Assembly: GCA_013399115.1 (NCBI GenBank) | Contig: VXAA01002996.1 | Location: 732,045-796,044 of the forward strand | Direction: 5' to 3' | Length of the DNA stretch: 64,000 nt | From: Anseranas semipalmata | Taxonomy: Eukaryota; Chordata; Aves; Anseriformes; Anseranatidae | Shown: positions 1 to 15,333 of the stretch, one piece after another | Numbering within the stretch: the first letter of the stretch is position 1 | Layout of the letters: every line of letters begins with the position of its first letter | Translations under genes and position numbers: made by a program | The notes under the pieces: generated by a model | The model's database searches: none | Seen by the model: the letters and a program-made list of their open reading frames with translations, nothing else | What the model was told of the DNA's origin: nothing

Positions 1-329
1 GAAAATAGAGGCAGGAGGCAATGATGAAAAGCAAACAGTATATAGTTATCGGTGTCTTGCAGTTTCCTCTAGTGGACAATCGATGAAAGAACAGGGAACA
101 GGGGAGGCTGCTGCTCTCGCTTGAAGGTCCACCAACTGCAGCTGCACCTCTGCAAGATGAGGAATGGACCACAGAAGCCTCAGGGCGACCAAAGAGGGTA
201 GAGGGATTCAAACTGAAAAACAGACATCTGTCTGTCTCGGTAGCACTACTTGGGGGTTAGTTGTTTGAGGTTTATTTTTTGTTTCTTTCTGGACGGGAGA
301 GCTTGTTTGAAGTCTTTGTTTGTCTTGGG

Positions 330-351
330 TTTTATTTATTTATTTATTTTT
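330..351. repeat. (TTTA)n microsatellite
   Basis: About five TTTA units followed by a T run. Confidence 0.9.
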
Positions 352-517
352 GCATGATCAGTATTTTCTGTAAATACCACCAATATAATTAATTGCTTAC
401 TGCCTGCTTAATTACTACTACTGCTCTCTGTAGATCCTCATTCGTGGAGGAACTGTACATCTCATGCCAACCCTACCCCCTCATAAGAAAAAAAAAAAAA
501 AAAAAAAAAAAGCTTGA

Positions 518-552
518 NNNNNNNNNNNNNNNNNNNNNNNNNNNNNNNNNNN
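518..552. other. Assembly gap (35 N)
   Basis: Unknown bases directly after an A run. Any open frame crossing it is an artefact. Confidence 0.99.
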
Positions 553-3500
553 CTCTGTTCAGAAAGCCAAAACTTAGATGATTAAAAAAAAAATGGTGGG
601 GGGGCATTTCAGCATCCAAATTCAGTTTTTCTATGCAAGTAACTGTTTATACTTAAGTTACTTTAGAAGAGAATGAAGTTCAGACTGATTCACATTGATT
701 ATTTCCATCTGGTTTAATAGATACATTTCAACCTTACTGAATCACTAAAAACAAACTGTATTACAGCAGCTTCTTCAATTACAAAAAAAAAAAAAATCAT
801 AAACAAGACCATTACCTTCCTAACCTTAAGGTACGTGAAATTTATCTGAAAAACATTTTATTTGCTTCCCATTCCTTGGCAAAGTATCCAATCATATATA
901 CAGTGATTTTTAGATCTGCTTCATGATTACAACAAAAAATGCTAAGAAAAAACACAGTAATTAATCATACATAACTCTCCGCACACAAGAATTTACTTCT
1001 ACCTTCACATCCAGCATGTACTCCTATCTCTGTATTTCAATACCCAGCAGCCTTTTTTTTTTTTTCCTAAAGACCATTTGCTTCCTGCCTGAATACTTTC
1101 TATAACAAGAAAAAAAAAGTCAAACAACATTAGATCTTTTACAATCAAGGAACAAACTACGTTAATATCAATATCATTTTACGGCTGGAGTTTGTGATGT
1201 TCTCTAAAAGAAACATTACTGGTATTGTTGGACCTTCTAGCTTTAGCATGATGCCACGCACTAGTGCATCAACTAACAACCTCACAGAATTCTTGTGCTC
1301 ATCTAAGAAGGGACCCTGCTGAATGTCCTAATGCATCTTATTGTGAATCTTCAGCAAATAAAACTTCATGTATGAGCTCATGATGTGCTTTGCTGCTGGA
1401 AAGTCACAGACTCTGTGGGAAGCTTTTTATCTTCCCAGCAGTCAGTTCTCCGAGAACATCAGTGCAGCTACTGTAGTTACCTGTAGATTACTTGTATTTT
1501 CTCACATCTGTGTCCAGCAATCTAAACCATGATGATAAAGGGTCATTAGGTTTTGAGTGAGGAAGGGGATGGACTAGACAATTTGCTCTGATAAGCTCCT
1601 TGTTGCGAGCTCCAGTTTAGAATGTGAAACGCGGGGTACGCACGTTCTGAGCTCAAAAACCAGCTCACTCGGAGCGCCAATTAAAAATCATACTCATGCC
1701 ATCTGAAACTACACGCAGACATCTTATCTGCAATATTATTAATTGTAAAAATTTCAGTAAAGTAATTCTGTCATGGTAAAAAGGACATCAACTGTCTATT
1801 AGCCACAAAAGAATTCAGGTACAATTACTGAGATAACTGCTGTTTGGAGCACAGCAAAGCAATTTCCCACAGTGGGACTTAGAGTTCAATTTACCAGTTG
1901 GGCAAATATTTTGTGCTCTGTAGTGGTCTACAGAGTTAACAGTTACCTGTAACATTTGAGCTGTGTTATACTTGAAGAAAACTTTCTTCAACCAAAACAG
2001 GTGTTTCAGCTTTACCTGTTCCCAAGAACACACATTTTTTCTAATGTGGTTCTAAGAACCATATTTTAAGGCTTTTCAATTAACATTAAATGCAAACCTA
2101 TGAAAGAGCCAATGGATCTATTTCCCCATTCCAATGAGGTCTTGTAAGTTATGGGCTACTTGGAAGCGGCATGAGAATACACACAATGGCATCTGTAAGA
2201 TTACGCTAGTCCTCAAGTAAACTTTTTTCCTTAGAGGATAGTCTTAATTCAGTCAAATAATAAAAAGCTGATCATTTGAACTAGACAATACCATCACAAG
2301 TGGAGAGACATATAGCCACAAATGGAAGAAGGCTGTGTTTTCACATGTAGCAAAACCAGATTATACCACGAATACAACATACAGTGAGAATGCTCCACTG
2401 ACTTGTTCAGTGACAGAGCTGTAAGAATCACTTAATATATATATAGTGAATTTTTGTGTCAAGTTCCAGACAGTATCACGGTATTACGTTAGGCAATAGA
2501 TAAACGCATGGAAAGACAAAGGAGCCACTGACCATTTGGTCAACATGCAGGTCATCAAAAGAAATTGACTTGCAAGTATGAAGAATGTAACTACTACACT
2601 TGCCTCTTCTCAAAATTAAAGGTTAAAATAATTACCATTCAAACACTAACTCATCAGCTTAGGTAGTTCAAAAGGGCTTTTCTCCATTGCCCTTGCAGAG
2701 ATTATGATATCCTACTATGTTGTTTTTGAGTCTTAATTTCAAGTCAGTGAAGAAAGGACAGAATACCGCTATTCTACACACAAAAAATCGGGTCTATTTC
2801 CAAAGTAGGATAATAGTAACAAAGCATGCTCATTGTGATTTTCCACAGAGACTCAAAGTCAGCATTTGAAAGAGAGTTTTTAATTTGGTCCGTTACTTTT
2901 ATTTTATACAGATACCTCCGCTGGTTCTATCTTCTGCAGCAGCACTAGCTACATATACCATGCTTGTATTTTTTTTTATTAGCAGTAGTAGTACATGGCC
3001 TTTCATGAAAATGCAACATTTGGAGAACTAACATTAACAGTCTGCATCATCACAGAAAATGAATCCTTAATAATTATTCATACACCAAGTAACTGTAAAC
3101 CCAAATCATTTCAGAAGACCTGAATGTGTCAAGAACTTTGACAATTATGACTGGAGCCAGGAAACTGTAGCACTGCAGAATTTCTTATGAATTTTTCTAG
3201 TTACTTTTTATAAATGCTGTCCTAGATGACAGCTTAATGTGTACCACATGCAATATTTATTCTTCTTCAGTGTCAGACTGTCTAGCCATCCAAGGGAATA
3301 CAAAGAATGTCACTTATTAGGATAAAAGCACAAGGAAGGTAATCAAGGACATATGTAACATCAGCCAATCATGCCCTATTTCAACATCCTATTCCATTCA
3401 TAACAGTTCAACAATTATTTGCTTACTGATAACTTGCTTTCAGGCTGTTTGTGTTCCCCATAATGGTGGTTTGCATTTATTTTGCTCTTTAGAATTGGAC

Positions 3501-6500
3501 ACTTGCTGTGCCATGCATGTTTGTCAAAACTTTATATCTTCTGTCAGAAATAGCGTTAGCATATCAAATCATTTCTATGTCAGAAATCACTAATAGAACA
3601 ATCTAGTTACCTTTTATGTCAATAGGGCACTAACATAACTAGAAATCAGAAACAAAAGGCTATCACATAACCACACACTGCTGCAAGACAGGCAACTAAA
3701 ATGTTTCTATTTAATATACCTCGAGCATATAGCTATATCTTTATTGAAAACCTAATGCAGAAATTAGACTTTGACTAGAATGGAAAAATACTTCAGAAAT
3801 ACACTGTCTAAGACATTAACCATTTCTTTAGGCTTGTATAACTAAATTCCTTACTAGTCCTCAGGATATTTTTAGTTATTTATTTTACAGAACACCTATA
3901 TGGAATACTTGTAGACATTTCATCAGCTGATTCCAATCTGATAGATGTGAGTTATGAAAAATCATTAATTCACAAAGACAAATAGAGACAGGCAGATAGA
4001 GGGAGCCAAAGACAAACATTTACCCTCCATAAAGTTATTTTTAAATAATAATAATTCAAAAAATCCTATAGGAAACTGAACATGCGTGCACATGCACACA
4101 CACTTCATTAATCTGAGTATCCTGGGATACCACGATTTTATTAAATAAAAACAGGTATGGATTTAATGAGCCTCTGAAATAAAACATGAGCTGGAAGAAC
4201 CATCACATGTTTTAGATCCACAACATTTTGTAGCTTTTCAATGTATTAGGTGTTAAGATTTTATTTATTTTAATAAAAGCCATTTGTTTGGACTTAAATT
4301 CATTTTAACTTCAGAAGTGTAACTCTGTGCCAGTGTATCAAAACAAAAGTGAAACCTTAATATCAAGTGAATCTCATTAATCCACTTTCATTGTTCAACT
4401 CAATGAAGTACAAACCCAGCACATGCGTTTACTTTCTTTCAAATATTTATCTTCTAAACTTTATGTTATTGTAACTTCTTACTAAATTAACAATTAAGGT
4501 CAAGCACTTGTAATAAAGGATAATATAATACCCATATCAAGTATCTCATTTGATAGTTCTCCCATTGAACTACATAACCTATAAACTTTCCTCTCTAATT
4601 CAAACATGAAGAAGCACCTATTCTTTGTTTTAAAACAAGTATACATAAAACCAGTGACCATCAACGTCTGAACATCAATCATTATTATTAATCATTATAG
4701 AAAACTCAAGTTGTGAAAACAAAATACTCTGCCAAAACTTTAGAAGGTAAGTAATCTTGAGAAGACATATCCATATACTTAATACATAAAATTGAGCTGT
4801 AAATAACCACAAAATAAAAAGCTTTTACATTTTTTTTAAAAAGCATCAGATTTTCAAAAATAATTGTTAATGAAAAAATGTCTGTCAAGTGTAAAACAAC
4901 AAATTTACTTCAGAGCAAAAGTAAACTTGAAAAATGGGTGCCAAAGCCACAGCAGCCTATATTTCCAACTGTATAAAAGAATTTTCTTTTAGACATTTTT
5001 CTATTTATAATAAATCATTTTTCATTGACTGATGTTTTAGCTCTTATTTGTAGAAAACAGAGCAATATTCCATAAACTGTTCTCCCAGAGAATGGGGATG
5101 CCACAGACCATTCACAAATGAAAATTTCAAGATGAGTATCGTTCCCAGACCCCATAAATATCTCAAATATCAATTGCAATAAGATAAAGAATGGTAAATG
5201 AAATAAAAACAATTCCAATTATGAGAACTTGATGAGAATAACAATTCTGTAGCATGTAATGGCAAGAAATGTTTCAAGACATGATCCAGACAGACTAATT
5301 CAATGAGCAGAATTGTAGAGGTACATAAACATACACTTGTTTGCAAAATTAGACTCAATCTGTTACTCAGTATTAGTGTAAGGAAAGTTACTTACTAATT
5401 TGGACATGGTTAAGAGATACTATTATAGTGGTACTGATAGCCATGTCCAATCCAAATCTCCCCATACAAAAGTTTTCCCAAAAGCAATACAAGTAGTTCT
5501 CTTGTTATTTCAGAATAGGAGACAATATTATCAGAGGTTCTTTTACTTTAAAAAATTCTAAAATGAAAGCTCATATGCTAGTTATTACAACTGTGTCTAC
5601 CATGAAGAATGAATGACTATCTTACTTCTCAAAAAACACCAGTTACAAGCAGCAAGGAGGTATCAGATCCAAACACAAAGAATGAGAGATGCTCGCTTTG
5701 CTCCTCTAGCATGGAACAAGGATGACACAGCCACTCACCTCTCTACAGTCATCCAAAAGCCTCTCTCTCTGCCTTCAAATTTCTCAATAGGACCCGCACA
5801 AAAATAAACAAACGCTGGTGCGTTTTAAATGTCATGTCAGATATAATAATAATAATGATCCAGCAGATGTTAAAAGCAGGGTACACATACCCAAAGCATC
5901 TATTTTTTCCTTGATTTGAAAGATCAACTTATTTGCTTTATGGACTACATTCAAATCCTGTTTCTATGTTGTCTGGCTGACAAAGACTGGCTAACAACGC
6001 TCATTCATTCTGAAAGGCACACAGATCTCTAAGGTAATAATAATAAACTAATAACTTCACATACAATAGGTTAAGAATAACACAATTACTATCAAAAATT
6101 AAAATAATGCTCTTTTTAAGGTAATCTTGCACAACTCTATTAGCTGATTTGTAAAACAAAAACAAAAGCAAAATACCCTTTACTTAAAAGAAAAAAAAGA
6201 AATCATATTTTCTAGGATAAGACCTGTTCTTTAATGGGACAAATTCAAGCTAATCTTCTGGCTCATAAACCAAACCACGGCATTGGTAGATCAGCTGCTA
6301 CCCCTCTTTCCATGTCAAAATTCTCCTGAGGTTCAAATATGCAGAACAGGTAACTTGATTCAGCTACAGTATATTACCATATAGCATTTTAACAGTAATG
6401 ACAGAAGTGTAACTGGACCTTTTTAACTTATGTCACGAAAGGTGATATTTCTACTAGTCAACAGTAAACAGAAAAATGCATCAGAACAGAGCTCTTCTTC

Positions 6501-9500
6501 TCCAAGTACATTTTGACTCTCATTTGCAATCAAAGAATAATCTTTATCCCTGGGAAATACAACTAAGAAGACTATTTCACCTTATTCCCTTCTCTTTCTC
6601 TCATCAATGTTATTTCATGTACACAAAAATCACTGCAGTGAAGGTGGCTGTGCTTATAATATGCAGGACACAAAAAAGGAAACAAGTACTCTATTTCTTC
6701 ATTAGTAATGATGTTTCTCATCATTACATTAATCTGAAACATGGAAGGGATTTTGACACAAACATCTACTGTCTTACATGCACAAACTGTTTTACTCCAA
6801 AATGAGTAAGAGTGAATTCACTAATAAACTATTTACCATCTTGCAGAGAGATGACAGCACTGATATGGTGGTTAGAACCCTAGTCTGTTCCAAAATCCCT
6901 GAGGATCTGCTCATGGAGTTGTGCTGATGATGCTCAGAACTACTAAACCTCAACTGGAACATACTGTAAATTACAGAATCTGGTCCTCAGTATAAAGGCT
7001 GGTTTCTTAAGTTGCTTTCCCTTCCCCATTCCCCCTTTTTGTAACAAAGACAAGTGAGAAAAACTATTTTTCTCTTTTACTTCATCCATTTCAATGTTTA
7101 AGTTAGTTGACTTCTTGGGGTCCAAGCACTGTGATAGAGAGGTGCCTACTCTCCTAAATAGAAGCTAGTCTGAATCTAAAAACATAAGCCAATAAAAAGC
7201 AAGATGAGAGACCTCTAAAGCTAAAAATCTGAGTGTAGAGCCTATGAAAAGATATCAAGCTACTGAAAATTCTAAAACTCATTTAGCTGACAATAAAAGT
7301 AATATGGGTTGCTTGACTGTACATTGTCAAAAGCTACGCTCTAAAGTGCAATGACATACAGTAAATACATTTAAGACAGAAGCATTCTAAAAAAGAATCT
7401 GTTCAAAAGCTAGAAGTATTCCTTTAGGCGTGGGAGCAGCACACTGCTTAGCCAGGTAAGCCTGTGGTACCAGCGTTGGGTGAAGGACCACAGCTACGTA
7501 CACAGTACACTTAAATCACTCCACACACATTTGGAAAGCCTTTGAAAAAGAAGACTGACAAATGCATACTTTTGCAGATGTCATTCAGGAGATGACTGAT
7601 ACAATTCCAGAAAAAAATAGGTAATTACCAGACAATATCAAGATTTTTATTGAGTAACTTGATTTTAAAATAGACAGCAAGTGCCTAGACACTGTATACA
7701 AATAGAGATGCCCCCTTCTTACCCTGCATTGGTTTGGATAACTTTATTGACAGTTATGTTTTTCCTTGTTGAAAGCTACCATCTACTGCTTTAGATTCTG
7801 CCTATGAAAACCCAAGTGTTTAAATAAAATATCAAGAGTTACTTGATTCTCAGAATGGCCACTGTAGACTCAGAAAGTATCATTACCAGGTAGCAATTCA
7901 CAAGACTACATGAGCCAACTATAAAACTGGTGGAGCATATGAACTCAAAGCTGCGGTTGTTCAACATTGTGCTGCAGCCACAGAACAAACTCAGAAATTA
8001 TGGTGATGACAGCCAAAACAAACCCTGAGAAGATCTCCTGGAGAGAGAACAAGAAAAGGAACAGAAGATGGGAAGCAAATCTGAGTTCTTCAAAAGAAGG
8101 CTTGGGATAACATGCGGCTGGTAAGACAGGGCTCACACACAGAGCAGTGAGGTTGAGAAGTTATAGATGCTTTCACTGAGCACAGCCTTACTGATAGGAA
8201 GGATTAGTAAGTAGCTCGTTTGCAGTACTCTGATAGCACAATCAGCCTGAAGCACATGGATGTTCTCGGAGCATACAAGAGGCTCACTGAGGAACGGGGA
8301 TGCTGGGCAGGTGTTTCGAGCTGTGGGATGCTGGGCTGACATCCGCACCATTTGCAAAACTGCAGGAACAGTTCTTCATTACCATGGTCACCCTGCTCTC
8401 TACACTCTGCAGTATTTGGTGAGTTATAAGAACAGCCTAAAGCTACCTTCACCTGCCTAGGACAGGCCTTGCCAAGAACCGAGAGGTTCCCGACCACCAG
8501 CACCTATTTTACCAGTTTCAAGACTCAAGATAACCTAGGTAAATTACAGAGGCCTTATTACCTGACTTCGCAACCTACATTTTAGCCATTTATAACTGCC
8601 AAGTTGTAACCAAGTGGGCGGAAAGTTTTGAAAGCAGCTTCACCATACAGTATTGCCCATTTTTAAAACATCCCAGAAACATTTTCTTTGAAAAGCTTTG
8701 CTTAGGAGCCAAGACTTTACATCTGGCATACAGCAAACTTGGTATCAGAGATAAACCACTGCACTTCTGTGAAAATCCATCCAAATTCAGTAACTTTATA
8801 ACCTACAAAGGAAAAAAAAAAAAAAAAAACCAACACAAAACAGAAATTCATGTCCTCAGGAGCAAATCTGCTCAAATTTAACGCTGAACAGCCTCAAAGG
8901 TTTAACCTCTTTTTATGCCCCATAGTACCCGTGTATGAGTGGAGCACAAGAGCGCAGGTAGACTTTTCTGGCGTGTTTTGGGGTCTGGAGCAAGGTTACC
9001 CATTGGAGCTAACAGCAGGGAATCCATCTTCCCTATACTTAGAGCCAGGTCTCCAGCTCCTGCTGTTACCCAAACAATACACATTCACATTCAAATGGCC
9101 AGAGGGAGAGGCAAAGCAGGAAGCCTGGTGAAAGAAACTCAGTCTGAAGGACTGGACTGGAACTAAGCCAGCAAGAATGGGATGAAACCAGAGAAAAAGG
9201 AGAGAATCTGGCAAAGCTCCAAGGATGATACTTCAGCTAGGAAATGGGTGGGGCAAAAAATATGGGACAGACAGAACAGCCGAATGAAAAGGCACTGGAA
9301 CTGGTAAACAGAGTGACAAGAAGTCAACTGGGAATGTCAGGCAAAGATGTGGAAAGAAAAGAGATTGCAATTAGGTTGATGGGTGAGAAATTAATTAGTA
9401 TTCATTAATTAATTTGTATGAGACATAATAAAGAATAACTGTTTATTAAGCAAACAGCATGCACCATCCCCTATTAACGCAGGTAAGTGCTCTATGGAAA

Positions 9501-11124
9501 ACATATGCAATCCTCTAGTTAGAAAAACAGAACAAAACTGTGACGTAAGGTATTCTGTCTCAAGAAGGCAGTAAAGATGCAAGAGGAAGCCTAAATTCTG
9601 ACCTTGTTAACTTTGAATATCTAACTGTAAAACCTGTGTGTGCAGAATGCCGTTTATGCACAGATAATAATCTGCTTATCAATATTTTTTAAAAGATTTC
9701 AGTTGTAAGGCAGGGACAAGTGTTACATCTTAAGAAAAATTCTAAATTTTCCAGGTCTGTCAGCACAGAAGAGAACCTTAAGTCATTTAGCAGCTATATC
9801 AAAGAAACTTCTCAATACCACAATGACATTACAATCCAAAACTGTGATTTAAAGATTTCTACATTCTTGAAAATGTAAGAATACAATTTACGTGCCTAAG
9901 CATACCATAGGTCATGCAGTCATGGATATTTAAACATACACTTAATATAATTCAGAAAATAAACATAATTCAGAAGCTGAAGGTAGTGAAAACAGCAATC
10001 TGCACTGACTCAGGTACCTTGCTACATGATCAATATGCAGGTATTTTTATGAATAACTGTTTTAGAGGTTGTAGCTAGTTTAAGACTTCGTGTCCCATGT
10101 CAAAGTGGTGTGTTTCTGTCTCTCTGCATGGCAGATGCTCATTACCTACAGCATCCCTCCTTGTAGAAGAGGAACTACTTTTAGGTATTTGGTCCAAATT
10201 GTTTGTTTTCTGCAAAATTTGCAAAGTTTATGGATTTCAGACAGCATTTGAAAAGGACTAAAACATAGACAGTGGAAGGAGATTGTTTTTGTGGAACTAA
10301 CTTTGAGATGTTTCATACTTTTATTTAGTCACCATACTTTCAGTTGTAAAGTAGGTGGAGCTGGCCCACAGCTGTTCTTTCTCCATATTTCCTGTGTATC
10401 TATTTATTAGGAGTAGGATTCTTAAATATACATATAGTGCTCGTTAAAATGTTTTGCTTCATGATATGTCACTTTAATATTACCATTTCCATTAATTTTT
10501 GCTTGTTTGTTTAAACGTCTTTTGGAAAGTTTCAAACTGAAATGTAAGTAAAACGCTATGGAACAATTTTCACTTTTTTTTTTAAACATAGAGATCAAAT
10601 ATTAACTGCTAACAAATCCAAGAAGAATCTATACAAAGAAAGTATCTTCAGGACTTCTCTAAAATCAGACATTATTTAAGGGTGGATGGGGAGGTTTGGG
10701 AGCTGAGGGGTATTTTTGTTTTTGACTTTCTTTCAAGTTTTTTCTTGTTTTTAACATGCATACTGAAGACATGAAAACCTTCTGGATATCGTTTCTTTTC
10801 CTCTCACAGTCCTCTTGCTCTGAGTCCTCTGCACTCTATCAGCACATGAAGTTGCCTTGCTGTTTTTCTAAGATGGTGAACACACAGCTATTAGATCTAT
10901 TCTAACAGTGGGCATGTACCCAAAGAAATAAGACCAAGTACATCAAGTCTTCAGCCACCGCCAGATACTAACTTTCTTTCCTAAATAGTCTAAAAGTGAA
11001 AGATTGAGTGAAGCAGAAAATCATACACAAGCCTATTGGGTCTTCCTTGTACTTTACCCTTGACATTTCTTTCTTCATGTCAGATTTTTTTGTTGTTGTT
11101 GTTATATTTGGAACATCTGAAGCA

Positions 11125-11540
11125 ATATGGAAAAGATGAATAGAAAAGGATTGTTCACTCTCATACTACAAGATCTAAGGAGCATCAAATGAAATTATGA
11201 TGTGGCAGATCCAAAACAAGCATAAGGAAGTACTTCTCCGTATAGCACATAGTTAAACTGTGGAAGTCCCTGCTCCAGGATATTGGGATGTCAAAAGTAT
11301 ACTTATGTTCAAAAGGTCAATGGCTAAATTCATAGAATAAAAATCAGTCAAAAATTATTAACCACAAGTATATCATATCTCGCTTAGTCAGTTCTACACT
11401 AACAGATTGCAAGAAGCTGGGCACGTATACTGTTTGCTTAATCTGTTCCTATACTCTTCCCTGGACATCTGTTAGTTGCCTGTCAGAAACATGATACCAG
11501 AAAAGATAGACCTTTCATCTGACCTAATTATGGATCTTCC
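11125..11540 (+). mobile_element. Ancient CR1/L3-like LINE fossil, plus strand
   Basis: A strongly diverged 3' portion of an old amniote CR1 type, distinct from the younger avian copies at 25-27 kb. Landmarks in order are a GGAAAAGATGAATAGAAAAG segment, ATAAGGAAGTACTTCTCCG at about 11220, CATAGTTAAACTGTGGAAGT, AGAAGCTGGGCACG near 11415, and a 3' end of the type GATAGACCTTTCATCTGACC near 11510. The last corresponds to the classic 'tagatggacctttggtctgac' end of these elements. Insertions and substitutions leave no reading frame. Boundaries are approximate. Confidence 0.85.
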
Positions 11541-14500
11541 AGCTTAAAAACATAACAAATGATATAAAAATTAACAGGAAAAGGGTTATTTATTACCACA
11601 AATGCACCTTTTTTAAACACGCAGGAGTAAGATACAGGAAGAGGGTTACCCTATCCCACCAATACCCAACTTTTTCTTTAACTAAATGTCTACCATAACA
11701 TTCTGAGAAACAACCCTTGCAAATAATGTTAACATACATTTGGATACTCAAGAAGTCAGACTTATGTTAGAAAACACAACGTTCAAAGACCTGTATCAAG
11801 TCTCAAACAACTTAATTACGATACTATACATATTCCTAATTTTATACTTCATATTAGAAAACCTTTAACATCATAATCAGCTCTTTAAGTTGCATTCTAT
11901 GCATAGACTGAAGAAACCCACTTGTTTAGACCTGAAGATTCGAGTCAAAAGATCAGCCTATGCTGCCCTGATACATACCCTGATACATAACCTACCGAAA
12001 GGTGCCCACTGGAAATAATCATTCCCAAATACTGCAATGAACAGTATGCTAAGTATGGGACACTACATCCACTTATTAATTAGCTCAACGTATTTCATAA
12101 TGGGATTCCATGTTATGACCCGCTAAAAGCATTCTTTCTACTAGCAAGACTAAAATGTAAGAAGGGCTGATAAATCTCATGTCCTGGATTTATGTGACAT
12201 CTTGTAACTCAGAAAGCAGTTTTAACTGAAAACGAATAGGCTTATTTAGAATGCTTTCGTGATAAAACTCAAATATACATATCATGTTAAGGTGGTAGTA
12301 CATCCATATAAAAATCATTAGGAATTATTAAAAGAAGGGATTAAGTATTCCCTTAGAGCACAGCAATATGTAGTAAGAATGGTTTCAGTGGATTCCTCTA
12401 TACAACATCATGATTACTGTCATCTGATCATAACACAAGTGCGACTAACACAGCTGCCATGTCAGCTTCTCTTCAGGGGCTAGGTCTTAATCATAAATCA
12501 ACTGAATGACTAATTCAACATTGTTAAAACCAGCAAGTAGCTGCTTGGAGCCATTCCAGTTTTTACATCTTTCAAAAGGTCAATACACCTACTCAGACAC
12601 ACAATAGTCCTATCTTTCACTGTGTTTTCTTCTTTTCTAGGATTGAAAAATAACATGTTAGCACTTAAATGTGTGTTTTAACTAACAATTAAAATGTTCA
12701 TTAATTCTGAAAGTCGCCCAGTAAAACAAAGACAATTTTAGTTTTCCTCTCATACCCACAATCAAAACACCTCTCCTCTTCTTTGCTGTTTTAAATACTT
12801 CTATAGTTGTAAAAGTCTTACGAAAACATTTTACTGCTGAGCATTTCCTGCACTAACCTTACTTTTGTTACAGTAATACTACAGATTAAGCTCAGAAATA
12901 AACTTTTTTAGTTGAATGACTAGTCTAAACGTGGCTTACATTTCAAATACGTACCTCTGCCCCTCAAAATAGTAACAAAAATCATAAATTAAGTGGCATC
13001 TAAGAGTAAAATATATTCTAATCATTTACATCTGCTTGCACCACACAAATGGCAAAAGCCTACCGTTAGCATACTTCATAGAAAAAATTTATTCTGCTCT
13101 TAAATATAAAAGCTATGTTGCATAAACAGAGGATTTAAAGCTGTAGCAGAGTGGCTGAATGAAGGAAAATGGCAATCTTTCTGGTTCTAGTAGATGCCTT
13201 TCCCTATCACACAATGTTTCCCACTCATAAATACATGACAAATACTTCCTCAATCATTTTTTACGAGCAGGGATGCACAGGGGGTAGTCAATGGCTAGCT
13301 TGAGGGAAAATAGGAACAGCAGGAGGCAGAAACTGTACTGAAAATGGCTATGTGGTAAATTCTCTTCTGGAACATCACTCAGCTACCCAGGCTTTGATCT
13401 TTCGGCTACAATTACACTAACATCCATGAGATCTGGATATACTTTTTTAAAACTAAATCATTAATTGTAATAGAAACAGTTAAACCATTTCATTATATGA
13501 CTCCTCAATTCAAACATCTGATTTTTTACAAATTAAAAATTGTAATTTATACAAAGATTTGCTTTCAATTGGGTTTAACTATGTCATCATCACAACCAGT
13601 CTCACAAAAAACATGGGGTGACTGGCGACAGCTAAATCACAGACTGGCGTCTCCTAAGAAGTCTGTCTACCATTAGGGTCTGGGAAATGGTATTTACTGT
13701 ACAATTAGAGCCAGTGAGCTCTACCTGTAATCATCCAAATACAGGTGTGAGGATCCCTTTTGGACAGGGAAACTGATGCATCCATTTTCACATAAACTTC
13801 CACTTCTGTACTGTTATAGCAAACCTTAGGAAACCTCAACATTTGTACTTAGAAAAAATATCACCTAACAATAACAGAGCAAGTGCTACTACCCTGATTT
13901 TAAAGACTTTCTTGGATATGGCCACTTTTAATGTTTAAATACTCCTACCCCCACAACATTTAAAGAATGAATAAATTAATTTAATAATTATAAAATTTGG
14001 CCAAACATGAAAAACCTTGATTATTACATTGGTTATCAAGTTCAATCCAAAGTCTGTGTTTTGGGGCTGAGATAGGTTCCTATTTAGCAGATTAAATTTT
14101 GTTCTTTAATACTAACACAAAAATGTCTTGAAGTATCAAAAGGATAGTTTTAGTTGCAGTAATTTCACAGAATTTATTCTAATGATTTATTGGAGTTAAC
14201 CATCTGACATTAATTATTGTTTTGGCTTCCAGTCTATGAATGTTTATTTTTCAGTTTAAAGCCTTCTCACTCTTTGATATCATATGGAAATGAGAATTTT
14301 TAATGGAAAATTGAAACCATGTGCATCTAAGTACTTAATGAAGTACAGGGAGAAACAGAGGGTGTACTTTAGGAGAATTCAGATATTCCGCTTTGGATAC
14401 TTTTGATTTGTTTGGATGAGTTACACGCATATATCTGTTCACAAACATGCGTTTATACTTCTTCGAAGTATCTCACAAGTGAAGTGTTTAAAGATCTGAA

Positions 14501-15333
14501 TACTAAAAGAAGGTGGTGGCTGTTGTTTTTTAAACGGAATAGATTGCTAATGATTTTTCCTCATAGTATACTATTTAATCTGTTCCCTCCTCCACAAACC
14601 AAATATTTATCCCATCCAGAGCTTCCTATGACACATTAAATGCTGTACTTCTCAACAGCAGATTCCCACCATATGTCTACCATGTTAGGACTGAATCTTC
14701 ATCCAGTTCATTGAAAGTCTGATAGATTGATTTCATAACCATCATCTACTTAAGTCATAATATTGATGTCAGGAATTCGTGAATAAAACCTGCACTGTTT
14801 GTGGCATTAAAGACCATCAAGACAGGCCTATAAATTGTAAGTAAAGTGCGAGCAGTAGCAAGGAAACCAGGCACCCAACTGCAAACAGAAGTGTACTGTT
14901 AAAATGTGCAATTTTGCCACAGTTCGAAAGCCTCCTGTGCAACTCACATAGCTTTAGTCCTCTAGCTTTCAATTCATTCCCTTGGAATGAAAAAGATGTT
15001 GTTCAGATGATCAGCGTTATACAACAAGATAAAAACGTGTGTTTATTTAAATCAGTAGTTCTAAATCAAATCTATTTTCTTCACAGTTAATGGTTTCACA
15101 TAAAAATATAAGGAAGGAAAGCATATTCTTTTCTGTTCTGCACTTTCATTCAGGGTTTCACCATACGCATTGTACTCAAACAGCATGTCAGTGGGAGCAT
15201 AACAGGCAAAAAAAAGTGCAATGTTAGTTTTTATTCTTATTTTAACTAATATACTTTGATCTTAATGAGCAAGGAATTATTCAAAATGTGAAGCAGAAAC
15301 ATAAATTTAGATATTTAACCTGAACACACTCAC

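Larger units (their letters stand above)
1..15333 (-). other. OLA1: OLA1 downstream intron, left edge outside the window
   Basis: Sequence 3' of the third visible OLA1 exon. The donor GTGAGT starts at 15333. The C-terminal exons (YDPGALVIPFSG, TGS domain with RKGTKAPQAAGK) were searched for on the minus strand and not found, so this intron seems to be at least 15.3 kb. It contains one ancient CR1 fossil (11125-11540), a TTTA microsatellite and a small assembly gap. The rest is AT-rich with no gene I can support. Confidence 0.75.

Noticed and set aside
1550..1620. GGGATGGACTAGAC, similar to a CR1 3' motif
   Set aside because: A single short motif without the flanking CR1 landmarks.
6476..6805. 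109-codon plus-strand frame
   Set aside because: Random composition in AT-rich intron; no similarity recognised.
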